A DNA stretch of 64,000 nucleotides from Pantoea sp. AS-PWVM4 (GTDB lineage Bacteria; Pseudomonadota; Gammaproteobacteria; Enterobacterales; Enterobacteriaceae): positions 310,001 to 374,000 of the forward strand of contig NZ_ASZC01000003.1 of the NCBI RefSeq assembly GCF_000468095.1, read 5' to 3'. The stretch's first letter is position 1, and every line of letters begins with the position of its first letter. This document shows positions 40,301 to 51,129 of the stretch, one piece after another. The notes beneath the pieces are model-generated. The model was not told where the DNA came from and did no database searches. It saw only the letters and a list, made by a program, of their open reading frames with translations. The position numbers and the translations under genes were made by a program.

Positions 40301-42235
40301 TTATGACGATTTACGCACCCGGAGATACCATTCGCACAGCAGGCGAACCTGTTTGCGGGTATAGCCTTTCTCCATCATGCGGTCGACAAAATCATCGTGT
40401 TTTTTCTGTTCGTCCGTTGAGGTTTTGGTATTGAACGAAATCACCGGCAGCAACTCTTCGGTATTCGAGAACATTTTCTTCTCGATGACCGTGCGCAGTT
40501 TTTCGTAGCTGGTCCAGTTCGGATTGCGTCCGCTGTTCTGCGCACGGGCGCGCAGCACAAAGTTGACAATCTCGTTGCGGAAATCTTTCGGGTTACTGAT
40601 CCCGGCAGGTTTCTCGATTTTTTCCAGCTCGGCATTCAGTGATTCACGGTCAAACAATTGTCCGGTATCGGGATCACGGTATTCCTGATCCTGAATCCAG
40701 AAGTCGGCGTAAGTGACATAACGGTCAAAAATGTTCTGGCCGTATTCGGAGTAGGACTCCAGATAGGCGGTCTGAATCTCTTTGCCGATAAACTCCGCAT
40801 ACTTCGGAATCAGGTAACCTTTCAGGTGCTCCAGATATTTCTCTGCCTGCTCCTGTGGGAACTGCTCACGTTCAATCTGCTGTTCCAGCACATAGAACAG
40901 GTGTACCGGGTTGGCGGCCACTTCCGCATGGTCGAAGTTGAATACGCGTGACAAAATTTTGAAGGCAAAACGGGTAGAAAGACCGTTCATTCCCTCATCC
41001 ACGCCAGCGTAGTCGTGATACTCCTGCCATGACTTGGCTTTTGGATCAGTATCTTTCAGCGTTTCACCATCATAGACGCGCATTTTTGAGTAGATGCTGG
41101 AGTTTTCCGGCTCTTTCAAACGCGACAGGATGGAGAAACGGGCCAGGGTTTCCAGTGTGCCTGGTGCGCATGGCGCGGTTGACAGTTCACTGTGATTAAG
41201 CAGTTTCTCGTAGATTTTGATCTCTTCGGAAACTCGCAGGCAGTAAGGCACTTTGACGATGTAAACACGGTCAAGGAACGCCTCGTTGTTTTTGTTGTTA
41301 CGGAAGGTGACCCACTCAGATTCGTTAGAGTGCGCCAGAATGATGCCGTTAAACGGCAGCGCCGAAATACCTTCCGTACCGTTGTAGTTACCTTCCTGAG
41401 TGGCGGTCAACAGGGGATGCAGCACTTTAATCGGTGCTTTGAACATCTCAACGAATTCCATGATGCCCTGGTTGGCGCGGCACAGGGCACCGGAGTAACC
41501 GTAGGCGTCGGGATCGTTCTGTGCGTGGTTTTCCAGTTTGCGGATATCCACTTTACCTACCAACGCAGAAATATCCTGGTTGTTCTCGTCACCCGGTTCA
41601 GTTTTGGCAATCGCCAACTGTTCGAGGATTGACGGCCAGACTTTCACAACTTTGAAACGGGTAATATCGCCGCCAAAATCGTGCAGGCGTTTAGCTGCCC
41701 ACGGCGACATAATGGTGCCGAGATACCGACGTGGAACGCCATACTCTTTTTCGAGAATGTTCGCGTCTTCCTGTGGGTTAAACAGGCACAACGGATGGTC
41801 ATTGACCGGGCTACGCTCACCGTCAGCGCTTAACACGTAAATCGGTACGCGCTGCATCAGGGATTTAAGGCGTTCAGCCAGGGATGATTTACCGCCACCA
41901 ACCGGACCCAGCAGGTAAAGAATCTGTTTCTTCTCCTCCAGCCCTTGCGCAGCATGTTTCAGGTAAGAGACGATTTGTTCAATCGCTTCTTCCATGCCAT
42001 AGAACTCTTCAAACGCAGGGTAGCGTCCAATGACGCGATTCGAGAATATTCTGGAAAGGCGTGGCTCCTGAGCAGTATCAACCATCACCGGCTCACCAAT
42101 GGCCATCAACAGTCGCTCTGCAGCGTTGGCGTATGCACTGCGATCCTGCTTACAAATTGCGAGGAATTCCTGCAGTGTGAACTCTTCGTCCTTGGCAGCT
42201 TCATAACGCTGACGATAGTGATCGAATATATTCAT
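40301..42235 (-). CDS. yeaG: PrkA-family serine protein kinase YeaG
   Basis: A 644-residue protein with an AAA+ PrkA domain (Walker A GPVGGGKSS at 110-118) and a C-terminal kinase-like region. The E. coli protein has serine kinase activity and is needed for adaptation to sustained nitrogen starvation, expressed from sigma-54/NtrC and RpoS promoters. A well-formed sigma-54 promoter is seen upstream here. Length equals the E. coli protein. First gene of yeaGH. Confidence 0.97.
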   Translation of the reverse strand: MNIFDHYRQRYEAAKDEEFTLQEFLAICKQDRSAYANAAERLLMAIGEPVMVDTAQEPRLSRIFSNRVIGRYPAFEEFYGMEEAIEQIVSYLKHAAQGLEEKKQILYLLGPVGGGKSSLAERLKSLMQRVPIYVLSADGERSPVNDHPLCLFNPQEDANILEKEYGVPRRYLGTIMSPWAAKRLHDFGGDITRFKVVKVWPSILEQLAIAKTEPGDENNQDISALVGKVDIRKLENHAQNDPDAYGYSGALCRANQGIMEFVEMFKAPIKVLHPLLTATQEGNYNGTEGISALPFNGIILAHSNESEWVTFRNNKNNEAFLDRVYIVKVPYCLRVSEEIKIYEKLLNHSELSTAPCAPGTLETLARFSILSRLKEPENSSIYSKMRVYDGETLKDTDPKAKSWQEYHDYAGVDEGMNGLSTRFAFKILSRVFNFDHAEVAANPVHLFYVLEQQIEREQFPQEQAEKYLEHLKGYLIPKYAEFIGKEIQTAYLESYSEYGQNIFDRYVTYADFWIQDQEYRDPDTGQLFDRESLNAELEKIEKPAGISNPKDFRNEIVNFVLRARAQNSGRNPNWTSYEKLRTVIEKKMFSNTEELLPVISFNTKTSTDEQKKHDDFVDRMMEKGYTRKQVRLLCEWYLRVRKSS

Positions 42236-42644
42236 AGCGATGCCCGTCCTTTCGTTTTTAGCACAGGTAAAGGAGCGTAATTAAGATGCTCTTGCAGCTC
42301 CCGGAAGATATTCTCTATTGAGTACAGCAACCCTTATGCCAACCTGACGATTTTTTATCGGGATACACAATTCTTATGGTTACTCTGCTCGTACAAAAAG
42401 TCTCGTCTTACTTTTAACTGTAGAAGGCATTTAAGAAATTTCCTCCGTTTCTTCTCCTTATTTAGCGATATATCAATAACAAAGTCTCATAAGGGACAGG
42501 GAACCGATCTCTCAAATCACAGCGGTATTGATGGTTTCAGACAATTCTGCTGCGGCTAACAACAATCCTCATTAAAAGTTAAACCCTGTTGAGAAATTGG
42601 TTAGACTCTGCGTGTGATTGTTATATTTATGGACTGAATAAATT
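42236..42644. other. Divergent control region yeaG / mipA
   Basis: About 410 bases without genes. It holds the sigma-54 promoter of yeaG and, in its right half, AT-rich sequence presumably with the mipA promoter. No operator for mipA is recognised. Confidence 0.65.
42326..42342 (-). promoter_or_regulatory. Sigma-54 promoter of yeaG
   Basis: On the minus strand TTGGCATAAGGGTTGCT gives the -24 GG and the -12 GC separated by exactly 10 bases, matching TGGCAC-N5-TTGC except at the last base of the -24 element. Transcription would start about 80 bases before the yeaG ATG. E. coli yeaGH is known to be sigma-54/NtrC dependent. Confidence 0.7.
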
Positions 42645-43394
42645 GTGAACCATTTCAAACTTAAAGCGCTTGCTCTGCTCGCACCCTGCTATTTTGCGGC
42701 TTTCAGCACGTATGCCGATCCCTTATCTCTTGGGGCCTCTGTTATTTACGCCGAATCGCCCTACCGCGGGGGGCAGGACCGATATATACCGGTGCCGGTG
42801 ATTAATTATGAAGGCGACAGCTTCTGGTTCCATAGCCTACAGGGGGGGTACTACCTGTGGAAGGACCCGCAGGATCAACTGTCGTTGACGGTGCTCGGTT
42901 CGCCACAGCAGTATGACCCGAAAGACAATGATCTGAGCGATATGAAGCGACTCGACAAGCGTCGCATGACGTTGATGGCGGGTGCCAGCTATCGCCATAT
43001 CTCACAGTGGGGCATCTTACGCACCGCGCTGTTAGGGGATGTACTCAACAACAGCAACGGTGTGATGTGGGATATGACCTGGTTGTATCGTTTCGATTTT
43101 GGTGCGTTTAGCCTGACGCCGGGCATTGGTGCCTTGTGGAACAGCGCCAATCAAAACCGCTATTACTATGGCGTCTCATCACAGGAAAGTGCGCGTACCG
43201 GTATCGCGCGTTATCAACCGGATGACAGTTGGTCTCCCTACCTGGAAATGAACGCCAGTTACCAGATCAGCCAAAGCTGGAACGCGACGGTTTCCGGACG
43301 TTATACCCGATTTGGTAGTGACATCAAAGACAGTCCAATGGTGAATAAGAGCGGGCAAGTGACGCTTTGGACAGGTATCAGCTACAGCTTCTGA
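42645..43394 (+). CDS. mipA: MltA-interacting outer-membrane protein MipA/OmpV family
   Basis: A 249-residue outer-membrane protein. The signal peptide (to about residue 24, cleavage after TYA) is followed by a beta-rich domain ending in Phe (TGISYSF), as for barrel proteins. YPVPVINYEGD-like sequence (VPVPVINYEGDSFWFH), GGYYLW and YYYGVSSQESARTGI are family marks. In E. coli MipA scaffolds the MltA-PBP1B murein complex; OmpV homologues are porin-like. The start is GTG. It is followed by a terminator. Confidence 0.92.
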   Translation: MNHFKLKALALLAPCYFAAFSTYADPLSLGASVIYAESPYRGGQDRYIPVPVINYEGDSFWFHSLQGGYYLWKDPQDQLSLTVLGSPQQYDPKDNDLSDMKRLDKRRMTLMAGASYRHISQWGILRTALLGDVLNNSNGVMWDMTWLYRFDFGAFSLTPGIGALWNSANQNRYYYGVSSQESARTGIARYQPDDSWSPYLEMNASYQISQSWNATVSGRYTRFGSDIKDSPMVNKSGQVTLWTGISYSF

Positions 43395-43407
43395 TGGTTG
43401 CAATGAT

Positions 43408-43431
43408 ATGCCCCAAAATGGGGCATTTTTA
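43408..43431 (+). terminator. Terminator of mipA
   Basis: TGCCCCA, AAA loop, TGGGGCA, then TTTTTATT. Confidence 0.9.
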
Positions 43432-43479
43432 TTGCTGCGCACCAAGGTTGCGCACCGTTATGGTTCATTTGGGGGGGTT

Positions 43480-44331
43480 ATGACAAAGATGATTCAGTTC
43501 AGGGGAGAAGCACCCATCCCAGCCATTGGCCAGGGTACCTGGTACATGGGGGAGAGTCCGGCGTCACATCAGCAGGAAGTTGCCGCGTTGCAGGCAGGCC
43601 TCGACCTTGGGCTTAAACTGATTGATACCGCCGAAATGTATGCGGAAGGTGGTGCCGAAATGGTTGTCGGCGAGGCGCTAAAAGGACGGCGCGATCGAGC
43701 CTGGCTGGTGTCAAAGGTCTATCCGTGGAATGCGGGAGAAGTTGATGCGATAGATGCCTGCGAACGCAGCTTGCGTCGTTTACAGACTGATTATCTGGAT
43801 CTTTATTTGTTGCACTGGCGGGGCAATGTGCCGCTGGAGGAAACCATTCGCGCCATGGAGACACTGCAACAGCAGGGCAAGATTCGCCACTGGGGTGTCT
43901 CCAACTTTGACACCGAGGATATGCAGGAACTGTGGGGAGAGCCGGGTGGAGAGGCCTGTTTAACCAATCAGGTGCTTTACCATCTTGCGTCCCGTGGTAT
44001 TGAGTATGATTTACTGCCGGAATGCCAGTTACGTGATGTGCCGATCATGGCGTATTGCCCGTTGGCCCAGGCTGGACGCCTGCGCCAGACGCTCTTCAGT
44101 GACCCGCGCGTGCAGCAGATTGCACAACAGCAGGGCATTAGCGTAGCGCAATTGCTGCTGGCGTGGGTGATTCGCAAAGAGGGGGTGATCGCCATACCGA
44201 AAGCCAGCAGTGTGGTGCATGTCCAGGAAAATGCGGCAGCGCTTAATGTGGTGTTAAGTGGTGAACAACTGGCCATTCTGAATCAGGCCTTCCCACCACC
44301 GCAAACTAAACTGCCGCTGGATGTGGTCTAA
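43480..44331 (+). CDS. yeaE: Aldo-keto reductase YeaE
   Basis: A 283-residue NADPH-dependent aldo-keto reductase. The catalytic tetrad context is seen: DTAEMY (Asp and Tyr), the Lys in VSKVYPWN and the His in LLHWRG. E. coli YeaE reduces methylglyoxal and other aldehydes. A run of G precedes the ATG at 43480; upstream in-frame codons run into the mipA terminator and are not part of the gene. A terminator overlaps its stop. Confidence 0.94.
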   Translation: MTKMIQFRGEAPIPAIGQGTWYMGESPASHQQEVAALQAGLDLGLKLIDTAEMYAEGGAEMVVGEALKGRRDRAWLVSKVYPWNAGEVDAIDACERSLRRLQTDYLDLYLLHWRGNVPLEETIRAMETLQQQGKIRHWGVSNFDTEDMQELWGEPGGEACLTNQVLYHLASRGIEYDLLPECQLRDVPIMAYCPLAQAGRLRQTLFSDPRVQQIAQQQGISVAQLLLAWVIRKEGVIAIPKASSVVHVQENAAALNVVLSGEQLAILNQAFPPPQTKLPLDVV

Positions 44332-44351
44332 CGGCGCATGTGCGCCGTTTT
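44331..44351. terminator. Terminator yeaE / yeaD
   Basis: ACGGCGCA / TGCGCCGT stem followed by TTTAT, fitted exactly between convergent stops. Confidence 0.85.
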
Positions 44352-44352
44352 A

Positions 44353-45228
44353 TCAGGCTTTATTGCGTACCCGGAAAGTTGTGGCGAGGCGAGCAGGGGA
44401 TTCACCGGCGCTTACCAGTGGCTGGTTAATGCGTGCAGTTTCGACACACACCATAGTTTTGTAACCGTCGTTAGCCATATCTCCCATGCTGCACGACAGC
44501 TCCGGACCAGGATTCCAGGTGACAACGTCACTTTGATAGTGATGGTACACCTCGATCTGTCGATTGCCCGCTTTATCATGAATCACGCTGCAATCTTCGG
44601 GCGCGGTAAAGACGCGATCGATACGACCCGGATAGGTCTGCTTACCATTGGATGTGCCGACCGCACTGTCATTCACTTTATCCACGAAGCTGTTACCCAG
44701 ACCGCTGACTTCAGTTGCCGCAATATCGCTCACCTGGAAGTAGCTGTGCAGCGCGGCAGTTGCGGCGAAGTCGCCATGCGCTTCCAGCTCAATTTCGCAA
44801 TGGGCACCAATACGGAAGCGAGCGAGCAGGGTAAAATCGTGCGGCCACAGTTTCAGCGTTTGTGCGTTACTCTCCAGCGCAAAGGTCAGAATGACGCCTT
44901 CTTCATTCTCGTCATGCGCGGATAACGTCCAGGATTGATTACGGGCGAAACCGTGCGCAGGTTCACCCGCCGGGCCAAACCACGGCCAGCAGATCGGTAC
45001 GCCACCACGAATCGCCTTGCCGACAGCAAAAGGCGTCTTCTCACTGAGCCAGAGGACCGGCTGTTGTCCACTGGGTTGCCAGGCGAGCAGATGCGCACCT
45101 TGCAAGGTAATGGCTGCGCGCACGCGGGGATGGCTGACAATAATAACCGGCAGTTCACCAATCTGACGTTGTGACAGATAAGGGGTGATCTGCTGCACTA
45201 CGGGTAGCGAAAAAAGCGACTCTTGCAT
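44353..45228 (-). CDS. yeaD: Putative glucose-6-phosphate 1-epimerase YeaD
   Basis: A 291-residue galactose-mutarotase-fold protein. RGGVPICWPWFG, HGFARNQSW (catalytic His) and the late VCVETARI (catalytic Glu) identify the hexose-6-phosphate mutarotase group. It would interconvert alpha and beta anomers of glucose-6-phosphate. GAAGGA before the ATG at 45228 fixes the start. It lies 83 bases downstream of gapA on the same strand, past the gapA terminator; the gapA-yeaD link is conserved. Confidence 0.93.
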   Translation of the reverse strand: MQESLFSLPVVQQITPYLSQRQIGELPVIIVSHPRVRAAITLQGAHLLAWQPSGQQPVLWLSEKTPFAVGKAIRGGVPICWPWFGPAGEPAHGFARNQSWTLSAHDENEEGVILTFALESNAQTLKLWPHDFTLLARFRIGAHCEIELEAHGDFAATAALHSYFQVSDIAATEVSGLGNSFVDKVNDSAVGTSNGKQTYPGRIDRVFTAPEDCSVIHDKAGNRQIEVYHHYQSDVVTWNPGPELSCSMGDMANDGYKTMVCVETARINQPLVSAGESPARLATTFRVRNKA

Positions 45229-45255
45229 ACAAAATCCTTCTCTTAAGCTAGCCAA

Positions 45256-45282
45256 ATAAAAAGGGCGACCTAAGTCGCCCCT
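45256..45282 (-). terminator. Terminator of gapA
   Basis: GGGCGAC / GTCGCCC stem; on the minus strand it is followed by TTTTTATTT. Some read-through into yeaD is likely. Confidence 0.88.
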
Positions 45283-45311
45283 TGTCTGATCTGTCTGTTG
45301 TGCTGGTTAGC

Positions 45312-46322
<1,011 letters not shown>

Positions 46323-46434
46323 CTATTTGTTAGTGAATAAAAGGTTGGCTGTAAAATTACAAAAACCTTACCAGGCGTCAAGCGGAATCGTGTCAATTGT
46401 TGCGACAGGTCAATTCCAATGACAGGAATTATTC

Positions 46435-46456
46435 GTTGCGCAAACGCTTGCGCAAC
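46435..46456. promoter_or_regulatory. LacI/PurR-family-like operator
   Basis: GTTGCGCAA-ACGC-TTGCGCAAC is a perfect 9-base inverted repeat. The core GCGCAAACGCTTGCGC matches the PurR box ACGCAAACGTTTGCGT (from memory) at 13 of 16 positions and has the central AANCGNTT of LacI-family operators. Which regulator binds is unknown; PurR or a paralogue are candidates. Confidence 0.55.
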
Positions 46457-46515
46457 AGGGATTATTCCAAAGCCAGATTTGCCGATCGCCGACTATAAAG
46501 GGATGTGGGATCTAA

Positions 46516-46535
46516 AGGGTGATCGGCATCACAAA
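46516..46535. promoter_or_regulatory. CRP site
   Basis: GGTGA-TCGGCA-TCACA matches TGTGA-N6-TCACA at nine of ten conserved positions. It can serve gapA, msrB or both. Confidence 0.6.
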
Positions 46536-46649
46536 TTCGTGCTGTCGTCAGCAGGACGGATGTGTTCGCACGAAAAAAGACCCGGATGATGTTATTCATT
46601 TGTTAGAATACTAGTCGATTTTTTCAGAATGACACTCCGGAATCCCAAA

Positions 46650-47060
46650 ATGGCTAAAGACACCGCATCCGCGGAAAAAATCGCGCAGCTGTCGGAAATG
46701 CAGCGCTATGTAACTCAGCATCGCGGAACCGAACCCCCTTTTACAGGAGCCCTGCTGCATAACAAGCAGGAGGGCATCTACCACTGCCTGGTTTGTAACG
46801 CACCGCTGTTCCTCTCTGAAACCAAGTATGACTCGGGCTGCGGTTGGCCGAGTTTCTATCAGCCGGTTAGTGATGACGCTATCCGCTACCTCGAAGATGA
46901 TTCCCACGGTATGCACCGGGTTGAAATCCGCTGTGGCAACTGTGATGCGCATCTGGGGCATGTGTTCCCGGACGGCCCACAGCCAACAGGCGAGCGCTAC
47001 TGTGTGAATTCGGCCTCGCTCAACTTTACCGACGATCAGGGCAATCAACAACAGGGGTAA
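46650..47060 (+). CDS. msrB: Peptide methionine-R-sulfoxide reductase MsrB
   Basis: A 136-residue enzyme that reduces methionine-R-sulfoxide in proteins with thioredoxin. Zinc is held by C46/C49 and C95/C98; C118 (RYCVNSASL) is the catalytic cysteine, and C64 (GCGWPSF) is also present. The ATG at 46650 aligns with E. coli MsrB. It is three bases upstream of yeaC and forms an operon with it. Confidence 0.96.
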   Translation: MAKDTASAEKIAQLSEMQRYVTQHRGTEPPFTGALLHNKQEGIYHCLVCNAPLFLSETKYDSGCGWPSFYQPVSDDAIRYLEDDSHGMHRVEIRCGNCDAHLGHVFPDGPQPTGERYCVNSASLNFTDDQGNQQQG

Positions 47061-47062
47061 GC

Positions 47063-47344
47063 ATGAAACAGGAACTGGAAGCGATGTTGGCGGCGATGAC
47101 GCCAGAAGTTTACCAGCGTCTTGCCACGGCGGTGGAAACCGGCAAGTGGCCTGATGGGGTAGCGCTGACGCCCGAACAAAAAGAAAATTGCCTGCAACTG
47201 GTGATGCTCTGGCAGGCGCGCCATAACGATGCGCCGCAGCATATGACCATCAGCAAAGGTGGTGAGATGGTGACAAAGTCAAAAAAAGAACTGAAAGAAG
47301 AGTTCGGTATTGAGACGGATATCACCCGCATCAACCTGCACTGA
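47063..47344 (+). CDS. yeaC: YeaC family protein (DUF1315)
   Basis: A 93-residue soluble protein with the DUF1315 pattern: MTPEVYQRLATAVETGKWPDG and the end KEEFGIETDITRINLH. Function unknown; it always follows msrB in enterobacteria and its start lies directly after the msrB stop. Confidence 0.92.
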   Translation: MKQELEAMLAAMTPEVYQRLATAVETGKWPDGVALTPEQKENCLQLVMLWQARHNDAPQHMTISKGGEMVTKSKKELKEEFGIETDITRINLH

Positions 47345-47346
47345 AT

Positions 47347-47380
47347 AAAAAGCAGGGCTGTAAAACCAGCCCTGCTTTTT
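47347..47380. terminator. Bidirectional terminator yeaC / pncA
   Basis: AAAAAGCAGGGCTG / CAGCCCTGCTTTTT with a six-base loop between convergent genes. Confidence 0.93.
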
Positions 47381-47988
47381 CAGATAATGACGGCACCCTG
47401 GTTACGCATTTGCTCGATGGCAATGGCGCTGTCTTCAGGGTTGAGATTGACCCCACGACAACCTTCCTCCACCACCTCGACCTGGTAGCCCAGTTCCAGC
47501 GCATCCAGCACGCTATATTTAACGCAATAATCGGTTGCTAAACCCAGCACCACCAGATGGCTGATGTCACGCTCGCGCAGCCATCTATCCAGCTCAGTTT
47601 TGCGCCGGTGGCCGTTATCGAAAAAGGCGCTGTAGCTGTCAACGTCAACATCTTCGCCTTTATGGAATACGGCATCGATCAGCGTGCGATCAAGATCAGG
47701 GTGGAAATCGGCACCCGCCGAACCCTGAATGCCATGATCCGGCCACCAGATCTGCGCCAGCCCGTTCAGCTCACCCAGGGTATAAACCGGCTCACCCGAT
47801 ACCGACGCAAAGCTGCCATGATTATTCGGATGCCAGTCCTGCAATGCCACCACACACTCGCCCCGGGCACGAAACTCACGCGCGTAGCGATTCGCAACGG
47901 CAACGGTCAGGTCACCTTCGCGTACGGCCATGGGGCCGCCGGGGCAAAAATCGTTCTGTATATCGATGATTATCAGTGCCCGCTTCAT
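47380..47988 (-). CDS. pncA: Nicotinamidase PncA
   Basis: A 202-residue isochorismatase-fold amidase converting nicotinamide to nicotinate for NAD recycling; it also activates pyrazinamide. Catalytic triad D9 (IIIDIQNDF), K110 (FHKGED) and C155 (ATDYCVK) is complete, with metal ligands near D51/H53 (QDWHP). The C-terminus is about ten residues shorter than in E. coli. The ATG at 47988 is preferred to a GTG just upstream. It lies 17 bases from ansA on the same strand. Confidence 0.94.
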   Translation of the reverse strand: MKRALIIIDIQNDFCPGGPMAVREGDLTVAVANRYAREFRARGECVVALQDWHPNNHGSFASVSGEPVYTLGELNGLAQIWWPDHGIQGSAGADFHPDLDRTLIDAVFHKGEDVDVDSYSAFFDNGHRRKTELDRWLRERDISHLVVLGLATDYCVKYSVLDALELGYQVEVVEEGCRGVNLNPEDSAIAIEQMRNQGAVII

Positions 47989-48004
47989 CACATCTCGCTC
48001 CGTA

Positions 48005-49018
48005 TCAGTCTTCTGTCAGTTCGCCACGTAAATTCTGTTGCATTCTGGCACGAATTTCCGCGCTGGTGAGGTTTTGACTCAGTAAAAAGTGAAGTTTTGT
48101 TAATGTTGCTTCCACCGTGAGATCAAAACCACTGATCACCCCGGCATGCTCCAGCGCATTCCCTGTGGCGTAACCCCCCATATTCACCTTACCGGACATG
48201 CATTGCGTCAGGTTGACCACCACAATGCCGCGCTCGCTGGCCTGTTGCAGTTCAGCCAGAAACTCCGCGTTTTGTGGTGCATTGCCAACGCCGTAAGAAC
48301 GCAGGATCAGGGCTTTCACCGGCTGACGCAGGAAGTTACGTACCACCTCGGCAGAGATCCCCGGATAAATCGTCACCACACCAATTGGTTGCGGGGTGAT
48401 CGGGTGAACAATCAAGTCACCTGTACCCTTGGGAGCTGGAGGGGTATTCAGGCGGCGAATATGGATACCGGCTTCCAACAGCGGCGACAGGTTAGGGGAG
48501 GCAAACGCATTAAAACCATCGGCGTGGGCTTTGGTGGTGCGGTTGCCACGGAACAACGTGTTATTAAAGAATAGCGCGACTTCATTAATCGGATAATTGG
48601 CCGCGACATACAATGAGTTAAGCAAGTTTTGCTGACCGTCTGAGCGTAACTCGGCCAGCGGGATTTGCGAGCCGGTCACAATCACCGGCTTGGCGAGATT
48701 CTCCAGCATAAAGGAGAGGGCCGAAGCGGTGAACGCCATGGTGTCTGTGCCATGCAGAATCACAAAGCCGTCGTATTGATCGTAATTCTGTTTGATATCA
48801 TCGGCGATGGCCTGCCAGTCCTCCGGCGTCATATCGGAAGAATCCATCAACGGTTGGTACTCGTGGATGGTGAAATCGGGCATTTCCGGGCGATGGAACT
48901 CGGGCATATTTGCCAGTTGCTGTTGCAGATGGCCAGAAACCGGAATGTAGCCGTGTGCCGAACGCTGCATACCAATGGTCCCGCCCGTGTAGGCTACATA
49001 GATATTTTTCTTTTGCAT
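48005..49018 (-). CDS. ansA: Cytoplasmic L-asparaginase I
   Basis: A 337-residue type I asparaginase lacking a signal peptide. The first threonine nucleophile is T14 (YTGGTIGMQ) and the second motif is LHGTDTMA. It hydrolyses asparagine to aspartate and ammonia with low affinity. ansA-pncA form a minus-strand operon as in K-12. Confidence 0.96.
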   Translation of the reverse strand: MQKKNIYVAYTGGTIGMQRSAHGYIPVSGHLQQQLANMPEFHRPEMPDFTIHEYQPLMDSSDMTPEDWQAIADDIKQNYDQYDGFVILHGTDTMAFTASALSFMLENLAKPVIVTGSQIPLAELRSDGQQNLLNSLYVAANYPINEVALFFNNTLFRGNRTTKAHADGFNAFASPNLSPLLEAGIHIRRLNTPPAPKGTGDLIVHPITPQPIGVVTIYPGISAEVVRNFLRQPVKALILRSYGVGNAPQNAEFLAELQQASERGIVVVNLTQCMSGKVNMGGYATGNALEHAGVISGFDLTVEATLTKLHFLLSQNLTSAEIRARMQQNLRGELTED

Positions 49019-49070
49019 GAATGAACTCAGACTTGCCGTAAAACGCGCAGTATAAGGGGATTACCGGGGA

Positions 49071-49097
49071 AAAGCAGCCCGACCAGCGGCCGGGCTG
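49071..49097 (-). terminator. Terminator of sppA
   Basis: CAGCCCG / CGGGCTG stem; read on the minus strand it is followed by CTTTT. Confidence 0.75.
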
Positions 49098-49103
49098 TAA
49101 AGA

Positions 49104-50960
49104 TTATTTTACCTGGCCACAGTTCAGGCAGAACGCGTAGCGATTTTGCGGATCGTTAAGGTTATCAAACAGACCGGGCTGTTTTTTCATTGCGCTCATA
49201 ACATCCAACATCGGCGCAGGCAGCCATACTTTTAAGGCTTCCGGCATGATGGCGCTGGCAGACGCGCTCATCTGATTCAGCAGCAGATCCAGCATGCCCG
49301 GATCATCCTGATACCAGCTCAATTGCGGCGTGGTGATTTTCGCCAGTTCAGCGGCTTTGCTGACGGCATCATCAAAGTCGCCCAGCGCATCCACCAGCCC
49401 GTTAGCTTTGGCATCGCTGCCGGTCCAGACATGGCCCTGGGCTATCTCATTGATCTGCTCTGGCGTCTTATGACGCGAAGCCGCCACTAAACCGACGAAG
49501 TTACGATAGCCATTCTCGATAGTCAGTTGCATCAGTTGCTGCACTTCCGTCGGTAACGCTTTGGTGGTGGCGACGTCAGCCAGCGGCGAGGTGGCAACGC
49601 CATCGGTATGCACACCAATGGTGCTCAGGCTGTTCTCAACGGTATTGATCACGCCGAAGATGCCGATCGAACCGGTCAGCGTGCTGGGGTTAGCCACAAT
49701 GTAATCCGCCGGGGTGGAGATCCAGTAGCCACCAGACGCGGCCATCCCGCCCATCGACACCACTACCGGTTTACCCGCCGCATGGGCAGCAGCCAGTTCT
49801 TCGCGGATGGCTTCTGACGCGGTCACGCTGCCACCAGGACTATTGACGCGCAGAATGATCGCTTTGATTTTCGGATCGAGACGCGCATCGCGGATCTGTG
49901 CAGCGGTGGTGTCGCCACCGACGTTTCCGGCGGTCTCTTCACCGTCCATAATCGCGCCACTCGCCATCACCACGGCGATATTGCCATCCTGCTGCGTGGG
50001 TTGCTTAACGGTGTAATCGTAAATGCTGACGTTACGATAATCGTTATTCTGTTTATCCCAGCCGAAGGTTTTGATCAGCTCCTGATCAGCAGAAGCACGG
50101 CTTTCCAGCGCGTCGACCAACTTGTTGTTCAGCGCATATTTTGCCGTATCACCCTGTACCGCCTGCAAACCGCTGATGATACCGGCGGCACCCGGGAACA
50201 ACTGTTCCGGGGTAATCTGACGGTTCGCGGAGACGGTGTTCAGATAGTTCTGCCACAGCTGACCGATCCAACGGCTATCGGCATCGCGTGCTTCTGGTGA
50301 CATATCGTCACGCAGGAACGGTTCGACCGCCGATTTATAGGTGCCGACGCGGAAGACATGTGAGTTAACCTTCAGCTTGTCGAGCAAGGTTTTGTAGTAC
50401 AGGCCGTTAGTGGCGAAACCGTGCAGATCAACGGTGCCCTGCGGCGAGAGATAAACTTTGTTGGCGTAACTCGCCAGATAATATTGTGCCTGGCTGTAGC
50501 TATCGCCAATCGCGTAGACCGGTTTGCCGCTGTCACGGAATTCGCGCAGCGCTTTACCGACGTATTGCAATGACGGCTGATCGCCACCGGCAAAATCACG
50601 CAGATCCAGCACGATGCCGGTGATGTTTTTGTCACTTTTTGCCTGACGAATGGCATCGACCACATCAAACAGCGAGTTTTCCTGGAGACGATCACTACTG
50701 GTACCCAGCAACTGACGGCCAATCCGGCTCAGACGGTTGCTGACCGAAGGTTTGTCCACCAGCACCCCGGTAAGATCGACTTTCAATGCGCCCTGCTGGA
50801 CCGGTTCGCTGCTGCCGGAACCGCTCACCTGTAACCAGATCCCCACACCCGCCAGGATCAACACAATCAGAAATAAATTAAGGATAAATTCCCGGATAAA
50901 ATTCAGCACCCGCCAGCCCCAGCGGAACAGGCCAGCAATAATTCGCCACAATGTGCGCAT
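49104..50960 (-). CDS. sppA: Signal peptide peptidase SppA (protease IV)
   Basis: A 618-residue membrane-anchored serine protease with an N-terminal anchor (about 26-45) and tandem S49 domains. The Ser/Lys dyad is at the E. coli positions, K209 ([11 protein letters not shown]) and S409 ([10 protein letters not shown]). It degrades cleaved signal peptides in the membrane. Divergent from ydjA. Confidence 0.97.
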   Translation of the reverse strand: MRTLWRIIAGLFRWGWRVLNFIREFILNLFLIVLILAGVGIWLQVSGSGSSEPVQQGALKVDLTGVLVDKPSVSNRLSRIGRQLLGTSSDRLQENSLFDVVDAIRQAKSDKNITGIVLDLRDFAGGDQPSLQYVGKALREFRDSGKPVYAIGDSYSQAQYYLASYANKVYLSPQGTVDLHGFATNGLYYKTLLDKLKVNSHVFRVGTYKSAVEPFLRDDMSPEARDADSRWIGQLWQNYLNTVSANRQITPEQLFPGAAGIISGLQAVQGDTAKYALNNKLVDALESRASADQELIKTFGWDKQNNDYRNVSIYDYTVKQPTQQDGNIAVVMASGAIMDGEETAGNVGGDTTAAQIRDARLDPKIKAIILRVNSPGGSVTASEAIREELAAAHAAGKPVVVSMGGMAASGGYWISTPADYIVANPSTLTGSIGIFGVINTVENSLSTIGVHTDGVATSPLADVATTKALPTEVQQLMQLTIENGYRNFVGLVAASRHKTPEQINEIAQGHVWTGSDAKANGLVDALGDFDDAVSKAAELAKITTPQLSWYQDDPGMLDLLLNQMSASASAIMPEALKVWLPAPMLDVMSAMKKQPGLFDNLNDPQNRYAFCLNCGQVK

Positions 50961-51129
50961 AGACTCTCCATATTCACGTAGCCGAAGACAGCCAGCACGC
51001 CAGCCGCCTCGATATCGACCACATCCTAAAGAGCAGCGTGTTAAAAGTCAGCAGGAAATCGCGCCAGACTGTTACAAAAGATCGTGGTATGCCAGGATTA
51101 GACAACGTTTTTTTCCAAGGGAGAAGATA

